This document shows, one piece after another, positions 8,545-18,419 of a stretch of DNA of 64,000 nucleotides. Numbering within the stretch: the first letter of the stretch is position 1; every line of letters starts with the position of its first letter. Below the pieces are notes generated by a model. The model did no database searches and was not told the DNA's origin. It saw only the letters and a program-made list of their open reading frames with translations. The position numbers and the translations under genes were made by a program. Source of the DNA: Salinicoccus albus DSM 19776 (lineage in GTDB: Bacteria > Bacillota > Bacilli > Staphylococcales > Salinicoccaceae). The DNA is taken from the NCBI RefSeq assembly GCF_000385175.1, contig NZ_ARQJ01000022.1, forward strand, positions 1 to 64,000, given 5' to 3'.

Positions 8545-9321
8545 TTGGAAGATAGATTGATGAGTGAATCACTGAAAGGGAAAGTAGCTGTAGTTACCGG
8601 ATCTGCAAGAGGAATCGGCAATGCGATTGCACTGCGGCTGGCTCAATCAGGTGCCGATGTTGTCCTCAGCGGAACCAATGAGGAACGTACGAAAAATGCT
8701 GCTGAAGAAATGCAGACGCAGACAGATTCCAATATCGGTTATTATGCTGGAGATCTTTCTTCTGAAGAGAATGTTCTGGAAATGGTTGAACAGACAATAA
8801 ACGATCATGGAAAAATTGACATTTTAGTCAATAATGCAGGCGGGGGCGTCATTCTCCCTTTTCTTGAACAGACGTCTGAAACATTAAAAAAGACCATAGA
8901 CAGGAACCTTTGGACAGCAATCTGGTCGAGCTATAAAGTCCTGCCTTATATGGCAGAGGCCGGCTATGGACGGATTATCAACATCGGTGCAGATTCCGTA
9001 CGTAACGGTCTCTGGGATCATGCCGCATACAACGCTGCAAAAGGCGGTGTACATGCGATGACGACCGGGCTGGCAAGAGAATTTGCAGATAAGGATATCA
9101 CGGTAAACACAGTGGCACCGCCTGCAGTTGAAGGCGAGCTGCTTGATAAGATCAAAGAAAGGGATGCTGGATTAACTGATAAATACATCGACATCATCCC
9201 CAAAGGCAGAGCTGCTTCGATGGAAGAAGTTGCAGATGCTGTATGGTATTTATCGACATATGGGGCACGTTTCATTACAGGACAGGTCATCAGCGTCAAT
9301 GGCGGAAGCAACATGCTTTAA
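8545..9321 (+). CDS. Short-chain dehydrogenase, probable cis-dihydrodiol dehydrogenase
   Basis: Rossmann-fold NAD(P)-dependent oxidoreductase, about 258 residues. The cofactor motif is TGSARGIG, the NNAG motif is present (VNNAGGG), the catalytic Tyr/Lys lie in YNAAKGG, and the C-terminus has the usual GARFITGQVISVNGG. It lies directly before the ring-hydroxylating dioxygenase, so the likely reaction is re-aromatisation of the dioxygenase product to a catechol. Start: AGGAGG at 8530-8535 is nine bases from a TTG at 8545; the next ATG (8560) is too far from it. First gene of the upper operon. Confidence 0.8.
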   Translation: MEDRLMSESLKGKVAVVTGSARGIGNAIALRLAQSGADVVLSGTNEERTKNAAEEMQTQTDSNIGYYAGDLSSEENVLEMVEQTINDHGKIDILVNNAGGGVILPFLEQTSETLKKTIDRNLWTAIWSSYKVLPYMAEAGYGRIINIGADSVRNGLWDHAAYNAAKGGVHAMTTGLAREFADKDITVNTVAPPAVEGELLDKIKERDAGLTDKYIDIIPKGRAASMEEVADAVWYLSTYGARFITGQVISVNGGSNML

Positions 9322-9349
9322 ATTCAGGTAAATTAACGGAGGGTATGAA

Positions 9350-10627
9350 ATGGAACAGTTTATACAGGACAATGTAGAGAAAAGTGAATTCCTTGTTAAC
9401 AGAAAAGTGTTTACAGATCGAGAAATACTGGCCAGAGAACGGGCTGAAATTTTCAATAAATGCTGGTTGTTCATTGGCCATGACACAGAAATTCCAGAGT
9501 TAGGGGATTACAAACGTAAAAATGTGGGCGGCCGTAATTTAATATTTATCCGCAGTCAGGACGGGGAAATCCGGGCGCTGTTCAATACCTGTCCGCATCG
9601 CGGTGCTCTGGTTGCGAGGGAAAATGAGGGAAATTCCAGAGTGTTCCGTTGTTTCTACCATGCATGGAGCTTTAAAAATGATGGTGAATTGGTAGGTATG
9701 CCGGGACAGGATGGTTTTCCTGAAGGATTTAATGATGAAGGCACGAAAAATATGAAAGCGGTTAAAAGGGTGGAAAGCTACCGTGGTTTTGTATTTGTCA
9801 ACTATGATCCGGATGCGATTTCATTAGATGAATATCTGGGCAATGCGAAAGAGTACATTGACCTGGTTGCAGATCAGTCAGAATACGGTCTGGAGGCACT
9901 GGGCGGCGTGCAGGAATACAGCGTAAGAACCAATTGGAAACTGCTGGCTGAAAACAGTGTTGACTTATACCATGGCATGCCGACGCATAAGACATATTTT
10001 GATATTAAGCAGGATCAGGATCCCGATTTAAAAAAAGTGAAATTGGAAGGCGAAGGTGTCGAATTGGATAACGGCCATGCAGTCATTGAATATGTGGCTC
10101 CTTGGGGAAGACCCGTTGCACAGTGGACGCCGATATGGGATGAAGAGTTAAAGAATGATATGGAAAAAATGAAAGAGCGCCTTGCTGAACGGTTTGGCGA
10201 GGAACGTGCAGATCGAATCGCTAATTATAACCGCAATATGGTAATATTTCCGAATCTGATTATCAATGACATTATGGCTGTGACGGCAAGAACGTTTTAT
10301 CCGACGTCTCCTGGCTATATAGAAGTCTCCGGCTATTCATTAGCCCCTAAAGAGGAAAAAGAGTCTCACCGCATGGCGAGGAATGATAATTTCCTGGAAT
10401 TTTTAGGTCCGGGCGGCTTTGCAACGCCTGACGATAATGAAGCATTGGAATTATGTCAGGAAGCGTATAACAATAACACAGAAGTTGAGTGGAATGATAT
10501 TTCCAAAGGGATGTGGAGAGGCGCTGGAAATGCACTGGCAACAGATGAAGTTCAAATGAGAAATTTCTGGAGACAATATAATAGCAGAATACAGGAATCT
10601 CTGAAGAAGGAGGCTGTTCAAGAATGA
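9350..10627 (+). CDS. Aromatic-ring-hydroxylating dioxygenase, large (alpha) subunit
   Basis: 425 residues. The N-terminal Rieske [2Fe-2S] domain has CPH (Cys81, His83) and CFYH (Cys101, His104). The mononuclear iron site is D205-x2-H208-x4-H213 in DLYHGMPTH. With the beta subunit from the next gene it should insert O2 into an aromatic acid to give a cis-dihydrodiol. Family resemblance is to the benzoate/anthranilate/cumate type; the substrate cannot be read from sequence alone. ATG 9350 has GGAGG upstream, and the 3' end overlaps the beta subunit gene by 4 bp (ATGA), implying coupled translation. Confidence 0.9.
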   Translation: MEQFIQDNVEKSEFLVNRKVFTDREILARERAEIFNKCWLFIGHDTEIPELGDYKRKNVGGRNLIFIRSQDGEIRALFNTCPHRGALVARENEGNSRVFRCFYHAWSFKNDGELVGMPGQDGFPEGFNDEGTKNMKAVKRVESYRGFVFVNYDPDAISLDEYLGNAKEYIDLVADQSEYGLEALGGVQEYSVRTNWKLLAENSVDLYHGMPTHKTYFDIKQDQDPDLKKVKLEGEGVELDNGHAVIEYVAPWGRPVAQWTPIWDEELKNDMEKMKERLAERFGEERADRIANYNRNMVIFPNLIINDIMAVTARTFYPTSPGYIEVSGYSLAPKEEKESHRMARNDNFLEFLGPGGFATPDDNEALELCQEAYNNNTEVEWNDISKGMWRGAGNALATDEVQMRNFWRQYNSRIQESLKKEAVQE

Positions 10628-11112
10628 CTGTAACAACTGTAACACGCCAGGATGTGATTGATTTTCTTTATACGGAAGCCAAGATATTAGATGAGTGGAG
10701 ATTAAAGGAATGGGCAGCATTATTTACGGATGACGGCACTTATGATATACCTCCGCTCGGCGAACCGGATGCGGATCCAAGAAAATATTTATATTTTGCA
10801 CATGATACTCGTGAACGGCTGGAAGAACGGGCAGAGCGGCTGTTAAAAAAAGAAGCGCATGTTGAATATCCGCACTCCACTACGATTCATAATTATAATA
10901 ATATTCTGGTCACCAATCTGGATTCGGATATCATTACAGTGGAATGCAACTTTACAATCCACCGGACAAAAAGGGAAGTGATGGATACTTTTATCGGGAA
11001 ACATTTTTATGAGATTGTGCAGCAGGATGATGAATTTGCGATCAAAAATAAAAGAGTTGTTCTGCATTTAGACAGTTTAAGACCGCATGGAAAAATCAGT
11101 TTGATCTTATAG
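10624..11112 (+). CDS. Aromatic-ring-hydroxylating dioxygenase, small (beta) subunit
   Basis: 162 residues of the NTF2-like beta-subunit family: N-terminal helix (VIDFLYTEAKILDEWRLKEWAALFTDDGTYDIP) and a curved sheet ending in KNKRVVLHLDSLRPHGKISLIL. Beta subunits are structural and build the alpha3beta3 hexamer. It overlaps the alpha gene by ATGA. Length and motifs match the small subunits of benzoate- and phenylpropanoate-type dioxygenases. Confidence 0.88.
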   Translation: MTVTTVTRQDVIDFLYTEAKILDEWRLKEWAALFTDDGTYDIPPLGEPDADPRKYLYFAHDTRERLEERAERLLKKEAHVEYPHSTTIHNYNNILVTNLDSDIITVECNFTIHRTKREVMDTFIGKHFYEIVQQDDEFAIKNKRVVLHLDSLRPHGKISLIL

Positions 11113-11147
11113 AATCCCGTATCATGAAGTGAAAGGTGGGAGAAGGC

Positions 11148-12176
11148 ATGATTGATGAAAGAGAAATATCTGATATCACTATTGTAGGCGGTGGTCCGGC
11201 AGGTCTGTTTACGGCTTTTTATGCAGGCATGCGTCAGGCGAGCGTAAAAATTATTGAAAGTTTGCCGCAGTTGGGCGGCCAGCTGTCAGCATTGTACCCG
11301 GATAAATATGTTTATGATATTGCAGGATTTCCGAAGATAAAGGGCGGGGAACTGGTAGAGCGCCTGACAGAACAGATGAGCCAGTTCGACAACGAGGTCT
11401 GCCTGGAGGAAGAAGTGCTCGAGGTTACCAAGGACGAAGATATTTTCACTATCAAAACAAACAAGCAGCTCCATTATTCTAAAACTATCATTATTACTGC
11501 CGGTAACGGCGCTTTTAAACCAAGAACTATGAAATTGGACAATGAAGACCAATTCAAAGGTAAAAACCTGCATTACAGTATAGAAAATATCGATGATTTC
11601 AAAGATAGGAATGTTGCTGTTTTTGGCGGCGGAGATTCAGCGGTGGACTGGGCTTTGATGTTGGAGAATGTCGCCTCGAATGTTTCCATCGTTCATCGAA
11701 GAGGCCGTTTCAGAGCGCACGATTACACTGTGAAACTGCTTAAGGAATCTTCGGTGAATATACTGACGCCTTATAACCCTGTTGAAATAGAGGGAGAAAA
11801 TAATATAGAAAATATTACGATCAAACACACAAAAGAAGAACAGATTGTAGATCTGCAGGCGGATGATTATATCGTCAACTATGGGTTCATATCGAATCTG
11901 GGACCTATTAACGATTGGGGACTTGAGATTATAAACAGTGCGATCCAAGTAAATTCAAAAGCTGAAACGAATATTCCGGGTATATATGCGATCGGGGATA
12001 TATCGACCTACGCAGGCAAAGTCAAATTAATGGCAACAGGCTTTGGAGAGGCGCCTATTGCAGTCAGCAATGCCATCGTCTACATGGATCCGAACGCGTC
12101 GCTGCATGCTGCTCACAGCACCTCCATCATGAGCAGGAAAGAGAATAAGAATAAGGAGAAAGTAGCCACAAAGTAA
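11148..12176 (+). CDS. Ferredoxin--NADP reductase of thioredoxin-reductase type (YumC-like)
   Basis: FAD-dependent oxidoreductase of about 342 residues: FAD motif GGGPAGLF near the N-terminus, NADPH motif [10 protein letters not shown] in the centre, and the closing FAD segment YAIGDIS. It lacks the CxxC of true thioredoxin reductases, as expected for type 2 ferredoxin reductases. It should pass electrons from NAD(P)H to the ferredoxin at 14344 and on to the dioxygenase. Start ATG 11148, eight bases after AAAGGTGG, is preferred over an in-frame GTG at 11136 that lies inside the ribosome site. The basic C-terminal tail ([14 protein letters not shown]) is probably disordered. Confidence 0.85.
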   Translation: MIDEREISDITIVGGGPAGLFTAFYAGMRQASVKIIESLPQLGGQLSALYPDKYVYDIAGFPKIKGGELVERLTEQMSQFDNEVCLEEEVLEVTKDEDIFTIKTNKQLHYSKTIIITAGNGAFKPRTMKLDNEDQFKGKNLHYSIENIDDFKDRNVAVFGGGDSAVDWALMLENVASNVSIVHRRGRFRAHDYTVKLLKESSVNILTPYNPVEIEGENNIENITIKHTKEEQIVDLQADDYIVNYGFISNLGPINDWGLEIINSAIQVNSKAETNIPGIYAIGDISTYAGKVKLMATGFGEAPIAVSNAIVYMDPNASLHAAHSTSIMSRKENKNKEKVATK

Positions 12177-12225
12177 AGGGCTCTCTTATGGGCGAATACA
12201 GGAAATAACTAGAGGAGGCTGTGTA

Positions 12226-13236
12226 ATGTCAAAGGTCAAAGAAGAAATAATAAGTGAAACGTCTGCACAGGAAAGATTGGATAATTATCTGAGGACAGTT
12301 GCCCATATCGGGCATGTAGAAATCAGCGTCAACAAATTTGAAGCATCATTGGAATTTTTCACAGAGATATTGGGGCTTGTACTGACTCAGAAAGAAGAAG
12401 ACCATGCCTACTTGAGAGCATGGCAGGATTTTGATGATTACACGCTGGTCTTAAAAGCGTCGGCAACGTCCCAGGTGAATCGAATGGGATGGAGAGTAAG
12501 TACAGAGGAATCACTGAAGCTGTTTGAAAAGCAGCTGGAAGAAATGGACATTGAATATCAATGGATAGAAAACGGACAGAAGCGGGCGCTGGGTGATGCG
12601 ATTCATTTTAAATCCCCTACGGGTATCCCGGTTGAATTGTATTGGGAAAAGGATAAATTTGAAACTGATGATGAAGCATTGAAATCGAGATTGCCAAGTC
12701 ATCCAAGCAAGTATCAGATGAAAGGAGTCTCTCCGCGCCGGTTTGACCATGTCAATCTGATGGTTGACGATGTGGCGGAAGAACAAAAATGGTGGACAGA
12801 ACTGCTGGGTATCCATCATCGCTACTATGTTCAGAATAAAAAGGACGTACGTCTGGGTTCGTGGCTGAGCAGAACAAATATTGCCCATGAAATTGCGTTC
12901 ATGCGTAATGCGAATCAGGATGGCGCATCATTTCACCATCTGGCATACTACCTGGATTCTCCGGATGAACTGATCCGGGCAGCAAACATCATGGCAGAGA
13001 ATGATGTCAAAATCGAGTGGGGACCTGGAAAACATGGCACAAGCGGTGCACAATTCATCTATGTTTTTGAGCCATCCGGACACCGTGTGGAAATATGGAC
13101 CGGCGGGCTGTTAATGTTTGCACCGGACTGGAAACCCATCGAATGGGGATCGGACCTGGGAGAATTAGGTCTGGAAATGTGGGGCAGCAAACCGCCGGAA
13201 AGCTATTTCACCTATGGTACAAAACTGGGAGAATGA
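12226..13236 (+). CDS. Extradiol ring-cleavage dioxygenase (catechol 2,3-dioxygenase superfamily, VOC fold)
   Basis: 336 residues with two vicinal-oxygen-chelate modules. The C-terminal module keeps the Fe(II) site: His175 (FDHVNLM), a His at 237/238 (FHHLAYYLD) and Glu289 (HRVEIW). The XylE-like segment GKHGTSG...FIYVFEPSG supplies the second-sphere His and Tyr. It should open a catechol beside the hydroxyls. The decarboxylase next door suggests a 3-carboxylated substrate such as 2,3-dihydroxybenzoate cleaved at the 3,4 bond. AGGAGG precedes ATG 12226. Confidence 0.87.
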   Translation: MSKVKEEIISETSAQERLDNYLRTVAHIGHVEISVNKFEASLEFFTEILGLVLTQKEEDHAYLRAWQDFDDYTLVLKASATSQVNRMGWRVSTEESLKLFEKQLEEMDIEYQWIENGQKRALGDAIHFKSPTGIPVELYWEKDKFETDDEALKSRLPSHPSKYQMKGVSPRRFDHVNLMVDDVAEEQKWWTELLGIHHRYYVQNKKDVRLGSWLSRTNIAHEIAFMRNANQDGASFHHLAYYLDSPDELIRAANIMAENDVKIEWGPGKHGTSGAQFIYVFEPSGHRVEIWTGGLLMFAPDWKPIEWGSDLGELGLEMWGSKPPESYFTYGTKLGE

Positions 13237-13251
13237 TCAGGAGGAAGAGAA

Positions 13252-14268
13252 GTGGAGCGAAATTTAAAGATTGATTTTCATACGCACATCATCTCAGAAG
13301 AATTTCTCAATCTGGCTGAAAAATATAATGACGACCGGTGGCCGGTTTTAGAAAAGACATGTGATTGCGGCGCAAATATTATGATCAAAGGCAGGAAATT
13401 CAGGGAAATTACCGACCATGCCTGGGATGCCGGAGAAAGATTGAAGGATATGGATAAAGAAGGTATAGATATCCAGGTGTTATCTCCGATTCCGGTCACA
13501 TTCAGTTATTGGTCGGACGCCGATAAAGGATTGGAACTGGCAAAATTCCAAAATGATTTCATCGCTTCAGTCACGAGGGAACATCCGGAGCGGTTCATTG
13601 GTATGGGGACGGTTCCTTTACAGGATGTTGACTTAGCCATAAAAGAAATGGAGAGATCAGTGAATGAGCTGGGATTAAAAGGCATCCAGATTGGCAGTAA
13701 CGTCAATGGCATGAATCTGGATGATGAATCTCTGGACCGCTTTTTTAAGGCTGCAAATGAGCAGAGCGTACCATTGTTCATCCATCCCTGGCAGACAGTG
13801 GGCGGAGACCGCATGCCGCGTCATAATTTCATGTATATGGTGGGGATGCCATCAGAGACAGCATTGGCCGCCGGGAGTATCATCATGAGTGGCATGCTGG
13901 ATAAATACACGGATTTGAAGATATGCTTTGCGCATGGCGGCGGCTCTCTCCCATATCTGCTGCCCAGGATGGATAAGGGCTGGAATGTGTGGCCGCAAAT
14001 AAGAAAAACCGAACATCCACCCAGTCATTACGCGAAATTCCTTTATTATGATTCATTGGTATATGAAGAAAGTAACTTGCAATTTATGATTGACCGCTTC
14101 GGTGTTGAACAAATTATCGCTGGTTCAGACTATCCTTTCTTATTACGGGAAGCGCCATCCGGAAAAGTCGTCGACCGGTTAACAACATTAAATGATGCAG
14201 AAAAGAATCAAATTCATGGTCTGAACGCGCTCGAATTTCTAGGCCTGGATGGCGAACAGTTTCTATAA
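13252..14268 (+). CDS. Amidohydrolase-superfamily decarboxylase, ACMSD-like
   Basis: 338 residues, with a pattern close to 2-amino-3-carboxymuconate 6-semialdehyde decarboxylase. It has an N-terminal HxH zinc pair (FHTH), VLSPIPVTFSYW, MGTVPLQ, the FIHPW strand, CFAHGGGSLPY with another metal His, and the catalytic Asp in GSDYPF. The HxH pair separates it from resorcylate and 2,3-dihydroxybenzoate decarboxylases, which carry ExA. No 3-hydroxyanthranilate dioxygenase or aminomuconate deaminase is present, so the expected substrate is the oxygen analogue, 3-carboxy-2-hydroxymuconate semialdehyde. GTG start with AGGAGG seven bases upstream. Confidence 0.85.
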   Translation: MERNLKIDFHTHIISEEFLNLAEKYNDDRWPVLEKTCDCGANIMIKGRKFREITDHAWDAGERLKDMDKEGIDIQVLSPIPVTFSYWSDADKGLELAKFQNDFIASVTREHPERFIGMGTVPLQDVDLAIKEMERSVNELGLKGIQIGSNVNGMNLDDESLDRFFKAANEQSVPLFIHPWQTVGGDRMPRHNFMYMVGMPSETALAAGSIIMSGMLDKYTDLKICFAHGGGSLPYLLPRMDKGWNVWPQIRKTEHPPSHYAKFLYYDSLVYEESNLQFMIDRFGVEQIIAGSDYPFLLREAPSGKVVDRLTTLNDAEKNQIHGLNALEFLGLDGEQFL

Positions 14269-14343
14269 GTTTACATGAAGTGGTTTGAAGTCCAAATGAT
14301 TTTAAGAGCAAAAGGCATAAAGATTTTTAATAGGAGGATAACT

Positions 14344-14577
14344 ATGGCATACGTTATAACTCAGCCGTGTGTAAACGAGAAATCAGGAGAATGTGTAAGT
14401 ATCTGCCCGGTAGACTGCATTGAAGAGGGAGAGGATCAGTTCTTTATCGACCCGAATGTATGCATCGACTGTGGTGCGTGTGTAGCTGCCTGTCCGGTTG
14501 AAGCCATCGTTGATGAAAATGATCTGACGCCGGAGAATGAATCGTTTCTGGAGAAAGCCGAAAGCTTTTTCGCTTAA
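14344..14577 (+). CDS. Ferredoxin of the 7Fe/8Fe type, dioxygenase-linked
   Basis: 77 residues. The first cluster site is C-x7-C-x3-CP (CVNEKSGECVSICPVDC) and the second is C-x2-C-x2-C-x3-CP (CIDCGACVAACP). The spacing is that of [3Fe-4S][4Fe-4S] ferredoxins. Its place at the end of the upper operon suggests it carries electrons from the reductase at 11148 to the Rieske oxygenase. The ATG at 14344 has AGGAGG upstream; an ORF extension from 14275 has no support. It is a paralogue of the stand-alone ferredoxin at 21481. Confidence 0.9.
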   Translation: MAYVITQPCVNEKSGECVSICPVDCIEEGEDQFFIDPNVCIDCGACVAACPVEAIVDENDLTPENESFLEKAESFFA

Positions 14578-14612
14578 CGACCTTGAAAGTTCCAACACTC
14601 GTTTAATATATT

Positions 14613-14644
14613 AAATAAGCACCCAGCTGGCTGGGTGCTTATTT
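14613..14644. terminator. Bidirectional terminator after the dioxygenase operon
   Basis: AAATAAGCACCCA (14613-14625) pairs with TGGGTGCTTATTT (14632-14644); 13 bp plus a GC-rich apex. It serves the ferredoxin gene and the convergent CPBP gene. Confidence 0.85.
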
Positions 14645-14648
14645 AAGT

Positions 14649-15410
14649 TTATAGGATTAATATATCGTATATCAGATTCACTGACTGCTGCAGCTGTTCC
14701 ATATCCATATTTTCTATATAGTCACTGGCCGCCAGCTGGATTCCGACAACAATTCCGTTCATGATCATGTGTACGAGCACCGGCACAAGCAGCCTGCCGC
14801 TGATAACGTATAGGAAACTGAATACATATGCCATAGTGATATAAATCAGAATATGCGTGAAGTCCATATGGGCAAGTGCAAATACCAGACCACTGACTAA
14901 GCCGGCAATCAGGAATCCGACAATCCGGGATCCCGGGATCAATTCGTAGATTTCAGCGAATATTGCACGTCTGAAAACGTACTCTTCCAGTATGGGTCCG
15001 AAAATTGCCACGACGAGAATCATGAATGGCGCTGATTGTATCATTTCGATAATGCCTGCCGTATTCTCACTCTCCAGCGGGTTGCCCAGCAGATAGACGT
15101 TGATCAGTCCGGCTGCGATTTGTGAACCATAGGCAAGGAATACACCGCCGACAATCCACGCGATTGTCACAGGGATGTCGGACTGAGGACCGCGTTCGAT
15201 GCGGTTTTTATTCTTGTGGATGTGGCCGATCGCAATGACAATTGCAGTACCGATGACGAATGCAACCGCCTGCCATGGCAGAACGGAACCAAGCATCTCT
15301 GAGGGGGTCATTTCAGGGTTGGTGAATGAATAGATCACTGTCACAGGGAGTGCGGCCAGCTGGACCGCTATGAAAACGACGATAATTAATGCACTGTATA
15401 GCTGTCTCAA
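14649..15410 (-). CDS. CPBP family intramembrane metalloprotease
   Basis: 253 residues with about seven to eight hydrophobic segments. The conserved motifs are EExxxR (EEYVFRR) and FxxxH (FALAHMD), characteristic of the Abi/CAAX-processing-like family, whose Glu and His residues bind the catalytic metal within the membrane. The start is TTG at 15410 with GGAGG seven bases upstream. The gene is monocistronic, between the aromatic island and groESL; its substrate is unknown. Confidence 0.85.
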   Translation of the reverse strand: MRQLYSALIIVVFIAVQLAALPVTVIYSFTNPEMTPSEMLGSVLPWQAVAFVIGTAIVIAIGHIHKNKNRIERGPQSDIPVTIAWIVGGVFLAYGSQIAAGLINVYLLGNPLESENTAGIIEMIQSAPFMILVVAIFGPILEEYVFRRAIFAEIYELIPGSRIVGFLIAGLVSGLVFALAHMDFTHILIYITMAYVFSFLYVISGRLLVPVLVHMIMNGIVVGIQLAASDYIENMDMEQLQQSVNLIYDILIL

Positions 15411-15490
15411 GATAGAACCTCCAATTTTCAGTAACTTTATTTTACATCAAATAACTGATAGGTTAAAGCAAAGAGAAAATAGTTGCATTT

Positions 15491-15519
15491 TTGACCTACT
15501 TTGATTATTATTTAATTGT
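15491..15519 (+). promoter_or_regulatory. groESL promoter
   Basis: TTGACC (15491-15496) forms a good -35 box. A -10 box falls in the AT-rich TAATTG/AATTGT stretch that abuts the CIRCE element. The -10 assignment is approximate. Confidence 0.5.
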
Positions 15520-15545
15520 TAGCACTTTGAAGTGCAGAGTGCTAA
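15519..15545 (+). promoter_or_regulatory. CIRCE operator (HrcA site)
   Basis: TTAGCACTT-N9-GAGTGCTAA matches the CIRCE inverted repeat with a single arm difference, directly upstream of groES. The heat-shock repressor HrcA is expected to bind here and release on heat stress. Confidence 0.95.
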
Positions 15546-15579
15546 ATTAAAAATACACTTTATCCAAGGAGGACTTTAC

Positions 15580-15864
15580 GTGTTAAAACCATTAGGCAAT
15601 AGAGTCGTTGTCGATTTGACTCAAAGAGAAGAAACAACGGAAAGCGGCATCATCCTGACTGAATCCGCACAGGAAAAACCACAGGAAGGTACAGTGGTCG
15701 CTGTGGGCGCCGGCAGAGTATTGGAGAGCGGCAGCAGGGTGGAGCCTGAAGTTAAAGAAGGCGACCGTATTGTATATGGCAAATTCTCAGGTACAGAGCT
15801 GAAACACGGAGATAAGGAATACCTGATTCTTGCAGATACAGATATTCTTGCAGTTGTGGAATAA
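15580..15864 (+). CDS. groES: Co-chaperonin GroES
   Basis: 94 residues from GTG 15580, giving M-L-K-P-L-G-N-R as in other GroES proteins; AAGGAGG lies seven bases upstream. The mobile loop ([20 protein letters not shown]) and the strand [12 protein letters not shown] are typical. It forms the seven-membered lid of the GroEL folding chamber. A frame extension to 15532 would run through CIRCE and is rejected. First gene of the HrcA-controlled operon. Confidence 0.97.
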   Translation: MLKPLGNRVVVDLTQREETTESGIILTESAQEKPQEGTVVAVGAGRVLESGSRVEPEVKEGDRIVYGKFSGTELKHGDKEYLILADTDILAVVE

Positions 15865-15898
15865 TTAAAGCTTCAAAAACAGAAAATACTAACATTGA

Positions 15899-17560
<1,662 letters not shown>

Positions 17561-17631
17561 AACCGCTCTATATCAAGTATCACAGCTTTCATTACATGTT
17601 TTTAAACATGCTTTTACTCGAAAAGAGTACC

Positions 17632-17680
17632 AGAGAAGTTTTTCATGAGGTTACTAAACCTTGTGGAGACTTCTTTTTTT
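17632..17680 (+). terminator. Probable groESL terminator
   Basis: AGAAGT and ACTTCT enclose an inner AGGTT/AACCT pair, followed by seven T's. A weaker CATGTTT/AAACATG hairpin lies just upstream at about 17594. Confidence 0.6.
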
Positions 17681-18047
17681 ACGTACTGAACAATCTGTCC
17701 TTTAATGAGTTTTCGGGTGAATTTGGTCTGAGGAATGTCAAGATGCTGTCCATATCCACAAGAAACGAAATTGTAAAATTCCGTCCTGAAGAATCGTTGA
17801 GGCATCATATGCTGTTCGAAGAAACATTCACTTACTATTGCCTGAGTCAGTATGTTGAGAACAATGAAATTTCTGATATAGCCGGCAGTGCGTCGGAAGA
17901 GATTTCAGAGAATGATATCGCGCTCTATTATGTTGATATTAATAAAATGTTCACTTTAAATCGATCACCCAGGCATTGGACTACAACGAAGAGGGGACGA
18001 TTGGTTTACTGAAAGACGCAAAAACCTTTAAAGAGAATAAGGAATAA
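17681..18047 (+). pseudogene. Frameshifted hypothetical gene remnant
   Basis: A protein-like reading frame (YVLNNLSFNEFSGEFGLRN onward) runs to about 17955 (IALYYVDINKMF). It then appears to continue in another frame, 17958-18047, as KSITQALDYNEEGTIGLLKD and so on to TAA. A single-base indel near 17955 would join them. Its upstream part merges into the groEL terminator and has no ribosome site, so the 5' end is missing. The family was not recognised. Confidence 0.5.
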
Positions 18048-18079
18048 TAACCATACAGAATGCTTGAGGGTTTTAAAAA

Positions 18080-18125
18080 AGCGAACACGGAATTCTGAAC
18101 TCAGAACGCCGGGTCCGCTGTTTTT
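18080..18125 (+). terminator. Probable terminator
   Basis: A long imperfect stem from AGCGAACACGG to CCGGGTCCGCT, with inner TTCTGA/TCAGAA, followed by a short T-run. Confidence 0.45.
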
Positions 18126-18255
18126 GGTGCTTAATTATGCCGGTTTATCTATGATTACCTGGGGCTATGTGAATTGACGATCTGAATCATAGAGGAGTGA
18201 AGGATATCATAAAGATATTTATAAAAAACTATCTTAGAAATAAGTGCAGGGGTAA

Positions 18256-18402
18256 CATGAGTATCTGGTTTTCTTGGATGCGACACTGCTCATCTGGGCG
18301 GTATGGAATGTGATTACAGGCCTCTGTATGCATTCAACATATCTGCATATCAGACTTTGTATATCCCTGTTTGTATTTGTAGTACTGCATTTTATATCCT
18401 AA
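18256..18402 (+). pseudogene. Membrane-peptide remnant, copy 1
   Basis: A 48-codon stretch without start codon or ribosome site, opening after a stop at 18253 and ending at TAA 18400-18402. It encodes hydrophobic segments (LDATLLIWAVWNVITGLC, then ISLFVFVVLHFIS). The last 20 codons match the remnant at 19647-19835 at 12 or more residues, with mostly third-position changes, so it once was coding. The remaining DNA between 18048 and 18420 holds nothing else recognised. Confidence 0.45.
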
Positions 18403-18419
18403 AGTAATTTTGCCTTTTA

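Noticed and set aside
3738-14577. Kynurenine/3-hydroxyanthranilate degradation cluster
   Set aside because: The ACMSD-like gene alone suggests it, but there is no cupin 3-hydroxyanthranilate dioxygenase, kynureninase or 2-aminomuconate deaminase; Rieske dioxygenase and VOC extradiol genes point to a carbocyclic acid instead.
15532-15579. Upstream extension of GroES (16 extra codons)
   Set aside because: It runs through the CIRCE operator and lacks a ribosome site; GTG 15580 gives the family N-terminus.
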